A stretch of DNA of 37,677 nt from contig JADNYJ010000313.1 of assembly GCA_015501075.1 (NCBI GenBank), forward strand, positions 1 to 37,677, written 5' to 3'. Origin of the DNA: Gymnopilus junonius. Taxonomy: Eukaryota > Basidiomycota > Agaricomycetes > Agaricales > Galerinaceae. The notes under the pieces were generated by a model that saw nothing but the letters and a program-made list of their open reading frames with translations, did not search any database and was not told where the DNA came from. Position 1 is the stretch's first letter. Every line of letters begins with the position of its first letter. Position numbers and translations under genes: made by a program. Below are positions 32,973 to 37,677 of this stretch, in pieces.

Positions 32973-32998
32973 GGCATGTCTGGATAAATAGACGTGCC
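32973..32998. repeat. Hairpin cassette A
   Basis: GGCATGTCTG, six-base loop, TAGACGTGCC: a 10-bp stem including two G-T wobble pairs. Member of the three-copy palindrome set described in the findings. Confidence 0.7.
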
Positions 32999-33131
32999 AT
33001 AGGGCATACGAGCCGCTAGCGCAACTCGCCTTACCCTTCCCGCTCGTGAAAAAGCACTATGCAGCGGTTTGACCTCTGCATGAGCCAAAAAGCCGCCAAC
33101 CCACGAGGGAGGCGGCGTAGAGACGAAAATA

Positions 33132-33157
33132 GGGATGTCTGGTTGAGCAGACATCCC
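33132..33157. repeat. Hairpin cassette B
   Basis: GGGATGTCTG, loop GTTGAG, CAGACATCCC: a perfect 10-bp stem whose third and fifth pairs differ from cassette C on both strands (compensated changes). Confidence 0.75.
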
Positions 33158-33466
33158 AGAGGGCGAACCTACCGCTGCTGCGGTACGTTCAGGCCCTCTC
33201 ACCCTCGAAAGAAGCACCCTGCTGGAGTTGAAACCCTCGCACGGGGCGAAAAGCATCCATCTCATTTGCAAGCGAGGGAGGGGAGCACGGTCAGCGGCGG
33301 GGGCGAGAAATGGCGGCGGTGGGGGGCGGTGGTCGAGACGGACCTGTGGGAAGTAATAGGTACATAGTTAGTAACGAAAAAAAGAAGAAAAAAAAAAAAA
33401 GCACAAGCTCACGATATGATCGAGCCCATGCTATTACTCACCTGAGGGAGGAAGAAAGACGAAATC

Positions 33467-33492
33467 GGCACGTCTGGTTGATCAGACGTGCC
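33467..33492. repeat. Hairpin cassette C
   Basis: GGCACGTCTG, loop GTTGAT, CAGACGTGCC: a perfect 10-bp stem. Confidence 0.75.
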
Positions 33493-33694
33493 AGTGTGCC
33501 AAACCACGGCCACCGACGTGTTGAAGCACGCCGATCCATGAAGGAACCGCCCAATAGGAGTTAGACTCCAGGTTAGGCGGAAAACCTCCGTCTCGCATTT
33601 GCAAGCGAGGGAAGGGGAGAAAAGGCGGCGGGGGGATGGCAGCGACGACGAGCTGGGGAAGACGATTAGCTGGAAGAAAGAACAAAAAAAGAGG

Positions 33695-33729
33695 AGAACG
33701 AGCTCACGATATCATCGCGAGCTCGTTCT
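33695..33729. repeat. 11-bp-stem palindrome
   Basis: AGAACGAGCTC and GAGCTCGTTCT are separated by 13 nt. The matching position in the left unit (about 33402-33432) keeps only a weak version of the stem. Confidence 0.65.
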
Positions 33730-34841
33730 GCACTCACCTTGCCGGTCCTCCCACTTCACGGGTCCCCCCTGGCCTATGTAGTTCCTATCCAGCAAAGGAA
33801 GGCTGGCCCACATCCCTCAGAAGAGGGGAGGGGCTCGCAGCCGATTCCAGGTCGACGAGAGGGTGACAAGAGGAAAGTGGAACAGGTCGAGGCGTGGAGA
33901 TCATCTTTCCGAAGTGTTGAAAGTGGTTTGTCACGTGATTGTGATTGATCAATGATCAACGATGCTCGAGAACTTGAGTTGGAGGTTATGGCATCTTAGA
34001 ACCCCAAATCTCACTATCTACAAATGTTCCCTGACCATGCTCTAACACTCCTTGCTTGGGCTTCCTCTGACAAAGGAAATACTCTGTCAATCAACCCGGT
34101 ACTGTCATCTGATCCTGTCTTCCACTTTGCATCCCGAGATTGCAAGCAATCATTACCCCACTCCGGGACCATTAGGACCTTCTGGTCTGAGGTGTGTGAA
34201 ATATCTAAGCCTCTTTCTGTCGTACCATATGGCTCATTGCTGAACTGAAGTCACTGTCTAGCATCGTCAACACCCTGGTTTGCTATTGCAATTGTTCTCA
34301 CTGACCGGAAAATTCCACTCTCCATGTTCATTTAAAACTAGCACACTTACGTTTCTGCAGCAACCTTATGAACTCCCTTGAATTTATGTTCAACAATATG
34401 CGAGATGATGAAGGGACTCAGTACTCCCTTCAACCCATGTTCCGGAGCTAAAGTACTATATGATACAAAAAATTAGAATTTCAGGTATGCATTGTGACAT
34501 CCTTCTGTCATTCTTTACACTTATCTTTCACTTATCCCTCAGCTCTTTAGACGTAGAGCCCCAAATGTGGTCTTTGCAACTGACAACTACAATGGTGAAT
34601 CATCTGCAGTGGGTTTATCACTACCACATCTTTACGTCCTGCACTCTTTATTGTTGTTCCAAATATGGAATGCCAATCTGTCGGTGAGCTGTTCTCTGAA
34701 TGAAGACCAACCAGTACTGATCAATATGTACTACAGGACCCTTGCCGCTGGTGCCAACAAATCATTCCATGTATAAAAAGCAGGTATCTTTAGTTCTTAC
34801 ATCCCAAGCACCTTGACTTAGTGTACTTTTCTTCTTCAAAC
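33730..34841. other. Spacer with possible coding fragments upstream of the right-hand transposon gene
   Basis: Two stretches look mildly coding. One is at 34024-34200 (open from ATG). The other is at 34540-34775, where FATDNYNGESSAVGLSLPHL and a Leu-rich helix are followed by a plausible intron (GTGAGC at 34681, acceptor CTACAG) and CRWCQQIIPCIKKA. They may be 5' parts of the decayed gene that follows or remains of another transposon. No family recognised. Confidence 0.35.
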
Positions 34842-37198
34842 ATGCCAGCTGCGTCTACTACTGCCTCGGTGACTACTACCACTACAAATGTCACATCTGC
34901 TGAAGCCGGAAACATTCCCAACCAGCCAGTGGGCCAGCTTTCTGAAGCTGATCTTGAGGCCATAGTATTGGATACGCTGATTGGAGCTGCGCAGAAGGGC
35001 GAGCTCAGTCCGAATGACATTCTAGCAGTACGTCCTCATTTAACTGAGTCTTGTCATATCTTTTTAGTATTTACTGACTATAATTTTCAGGCATTACTAT
35101 GTGCTCAGCATATCATCACGACCTTGCATAAGGAAAAGCAGGATATCTTGCGTAAACATCAAGGACTACAACTTGCTCAGGCCAAGAAAAAGAAGGGGAG
35201 TTCCGAACTTGATGAGTTTATTCGTCACCTTGCTACCATCTTCCAGTTACTCTGGTCCCTTCATCAATGAAAATCACTTTAAAAATATAGAAAACCCTGA
35301 TCTCCTTCCTGATGATCCCTCCCGGTATCATCCTGAGAATATCACGAAGGGTTTCTTTGCAGAACTCTTTGCCTTACTGGGTCGCTCAGAGCAAGTGGAG
35401 AAGCTCGAACCACTCCTGAAGGATCCTGCTTTTGTCTCGAAGGTAAATTATCATTTTATCAAGTTACTTTCTTACTAATTTAATCTGTATTCTCAAGTTT
35501 GTATTGCGACTTTGGTCTGCCGTGGATCTGCAATCCTGCGCCTCCGCAGTGTATTCTATGACCTCTTTGGGCTTGATAAGTCTCTTCTGGGATCATCTGC
35601 AAATGCAGGTGAAGCTCATCAGGACAATGAAACATTATGGAAACACTATCTTGGACTTTCCGATCCAGAGGAACTTGACAACCTGAAGGAGAAGCTCAGA
35701 CAGACACCTCCAATCTTGTTTTGGAACCAGTTATCAAGTGAGCCCAGTGGACTTTTCTTAACAATGTTCTTTTCGAGGTAGAGTTACTTCATGCTCTGAA
35801 GAGCTCACAATTCTGTTTGGTTGATGAGAACTTATTCAGATTGCACGTGTTGTGATATATGGTCTGACATCCCTCAATAAATCCAAGACAGCAAAGATTC
35901 GAGGGAATAGTGCATTTAGCACTAAAAAATTGGGCTCAATGGTCTCTATTACGCCGGGCTTAATTGCTTGGTGTGCTATAGTGGTATGTATATTTTCTGA
36001 GACTATATAGTAAATCCGCACAGATCTAATTTTTTTCCTACAGGCACTTTATTTACTCTCCGGAGACGGTGACTTCACAACCACTGGCCAGGGTAACATC
36101 TCTAAAATTAACTATGCCAAACGCCTCGAGTCATACAAAAAGTTGATTATCCAAGCACACAACACTGAGTGGTACAAGGCACTGATCTCGACTTGGCAAA
36201 AGGAAATCTTCCCAAGTGGCGTCTCTGGTGCCGCTTCAGATTCTGGTGATGAAGACGATGCTGCTGACGGTCCTGCAGAAAATGAAGAACAGGTAGACTC
36301 TGAGGATGAACTCACAGGAATGCTCAACCGCATACAACTGGCCGAAGCAGATGCCGCCAGCAAAAATTCATCTGATGCATATGCCACAGGTGATGTCCAA
36401 AATTTATCTGGTCAGGGAGCCAGTACTAAAAATTCACCAGCCCTAGAGTCATCTGCTGTTAGTAACAATGGTAAGACTGCAGACCGGAATCCTTCTGAGG
36501 AGACAGATGAGGAAGAAGGACTTGAAGACATCGACGGCCCTCTGTCCACTGCCACAATCCAGGGTAACTCTGCCACAAGTGAAATCCTGCCTCAACCTGC
36601 AAATCCCCTCCCATCCCGAACAACTCCCTTACAGCGCACATATGCCTTTATTGGTGAAGAGTCCACACCAGCCCCTGCTGATGTGTCCCATTCAACATCT
36701 GGGAACCAGGATACAGCTGCATTTACAGTGGCTGAGCCTCCGCCTCCACCTCACCCACGCCCACGCCCACATCGGATTTCTCAATCTTCCTCATTGGATA
36801 CCATGCCACCTGCAGTTGCAGAAGTACCAGCACCTCCACCTCGCCCATGCCCACGCCCACATCCGATTTCTCAATCTTCCTCATTGGATACCATACCACC
36901 TGCAGTTGCAGAGATACCAGCTCCTCCATCTCGCCCTCGCCCACACCCACACCCATGTCCAATTTCTCAATCTTCCTCATTGGATGCCATGCTGCCTGCA
37001 GTTGCAGAGGTACCAGGGCCAGCAGCTCCAGATGATCCTACTGCATTGAATGTACGCAAAAAGTCCAGGAGGGGTCCAGCAAAAGCACCTGAACAAGTTG
37101 CGCCGGAACTACCTCAGGTAGCTACAACTGCTCGGCGGACCCTGCGCTCACGTTCTGTTGCAGCAGGCTCCAAACCGCCTAGCTCCCGTGGTGCTTAG
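34842..37198 (+). pseudogene. Decaying gene of an Agaricomycete-specific family of unknown function (DUF6698-like), 3' part open
   Basis: It starts at MPAASTTASVTTTTTNV; exon 1 ends at 35027 (donor GTACGT), the next exon starts at 35091. Coding sequence then changes frame without splice sites near 35245 (SYSGPFINENHFKN follows in another frame), around 35498, and near 35840. From 35841 it is clean: IARVVIYGLTSLNKSKTAKI, ITPGLIAWCAIV, an intron (donor at 35981), then ALYLLSGDGDFTTTGQGNIS and YAKRLESYKKLI. This central block resembles a family widespread in Agaricomycetes that I believe is catalogued as DUF6698 (from memory). The tail (36200-37195) is acidic, then Pro/Ser-rich with tandem repeats, and ends basic (RKKSRRGPAK). 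Function is unknown. Its position beside a Plavaka copy suggests it travels with transposons; this is inference. Confidence 0.6.
36740..37025 (+). repeat. In-frame proline-rich tandem repeat, three units of 90-96 bp
   Basis: Each unit encodes a Pro/Arg/His-rich string, then ISQSSSLD, a few residues, then PAVAEVPAP or close. The ATTTCTCAATCTTCCTCATT core recurs at 36776, 36866 and 36962, so units are 90 and 96 nt. The nucleotide match is high, so the expansion is recent relative to the decay upstream. Confidence 0.85.
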
Positions 37199-37677
37199 AC
37201 AAGTTCAGTGTGGTGTTGCATTGCTCAAGTCAAAGTACTTAGACATATAGACAAATTGTTGATTGATTATTACTACCAAAGACATAACTATGGGCTTGTT
37301 ATTCTCTCTTTGCTTTCATCTTAAGTGTCTGCATGCCCTGTAGTGCATGGTGTTCTGATCGGCCCTCATTTTGATGTGCAAAGGTGAGGAGACTCTATCG
37401 CTACCAAATTAGCTATGCACATAATTCTCTGCCCTTATATTGATCTCAGGCTAGTGTAATTTATAAAACCCTTTGGCTCAATGGTAAGTTTTGATAATTA
37501 GTAGGTAGTCTTTTAGACAAGGTATGTAGTCTCGCGTTCGATTCTGGTGTAAAGTAATTAATTGTAACGACCTAAGCACGTGATAGTAGCTTTCCTTACG
37601 ATCTAACTGTGTCGCCTAGTAGTTAGTAAGTTAGTAATTGGTAGTGGATTAGTAACTTATCTTTTCTATACAAAAAC
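37199..37677. other. 3' flank with a tRNA-like internal promoter pair
   Basis: Holds the downstream region of the preceding gene. TGGCTCAATGG at 37474-37484 matches the tRNA A box (TRGYNNANNNG), and CGTTCGATTCT at 37535-37545 matches 9 of 11 positions of the B box (GGTTCGANTCC). The flanking arms do not pair as a tRNA acceptor or T stem, so it is not a functional tRNA; it could be a SINE head or tRNA relic. Downstream sequence is rich in short TTAGTAA-type repeats. Confidence 0.4.

Larger units (their letters stand above)
33132..33729. repeat. Tandem GC-rich repeat, about 335-bp unit, two copies
   Basis: Three landmarks recur in the same order: a 26-bp palindrome (33132 and 33467), ATTTGCAAGCGAGGGA followed by GGGGAG (33264 and 33598), and GCTCACGATAT (33407 and 33703). 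Spacing between copies is about 335, 334 and 296 bp, so a unit of about 335 bp was duplicated. A third, partial copy (cassette A) lies to the left. On the minus strand the first unit contains an intron-like piece with AG/GTGAGT, TTACTAAC and CACAG (33442-33344). No protein is supported. Confidence 0.65.

Noticed and set aside
32900..33271. 123-codon minus-strand frame with a repeated 'QPDIPIF/YPDMPISF' peptide
   Set aside because: The peptide repeat is the translation of the palindromic DNA cassettes; the copies do not stay in one frame over the third unit, so a protein is not supported.
37474..37545. Functional tRNA gene
   Set aside because: A and B boxes match, but the acceptor, T and anticodon stems do not form. 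Kept only as a tRNA-like element.

Overview
The window looks like nuclear DNA of a basidiomycete fungus, most likely an Agaricomycete. The evidence is many very short GT..AG introns (about 45-60 nt), an F-box protein style common in mushrooms, a decayed Plavaka-type (CACTA-like) transposase of a kind known from Agaricomycetes, and a JEN-type carboxylate transporter split into 15 exons. No species can be named from the sequence alone.

Left third (1-14.3 kb), gene-rich. The 3' end of an intronless pentatricopeptide-repeat (PPR) gene with a DYW-type cytidine-deaminase domain (1-798) faces a JEN-like transporter gene (1502-4262, minus) tail to tail. Then come a frameshifted retroelement RNase H fragment (5.2-5.9 kb), a Ser-rich coiled-coil protein of unknown function (6261-7492, minus), and a 1,320-bp transposon at 8382-9701. 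This transposon has identical 183-bp terminal inverted repeats, a 9-bp target-site duplication and a captured, broken RecQ-like helicase fragment, so it has the architecture of a Pack-MULE. It is followed by a zinc-free MDR oxidoreductase (10179-11297, plus), an F-box-like gene (12122-13381, minus) and a complete 412-bp hAT-like MITE (13897-14308) with an 8-bp duplication.

Middle (14.3-28.7 kb), gene-poor. It holds a predicted secreted protein with an LRAT/NlpC-like His...Asn-Cys pattern (about 14.75-15.63 kb, plus), an eight-cysteine small secreted protein (19790-20065, minus), an F-box-like protein (24489-25904, plus) and an orphan 3' gene end with a canonical intron (28413-28690, minus). 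The long spaces between them contain faint diverged repeats and low-complexity sequence, but no gene I can defend.

Right part (28.9-37.7 kb), transposon-derived. A Plavaka transposase copy (29041-32721) carries at least five disabling changes. Next is a tandem GC-rich repeat with covarying hairpins (32.9-33.75 kb), then a decayed gene of an Agaricomycete family of unknown function whose 3' half is still open and ends in a proline-rich tandem repeat (34842-37198), then a tRNA-like A-box/B-box pair close to the window end.

The genes do not form a pathway or cluster. Two observations stand out: a plant-style PPR-DYW RNA-editing factor in a fungus, and a young gene-fragment-carrying MULE-like element.
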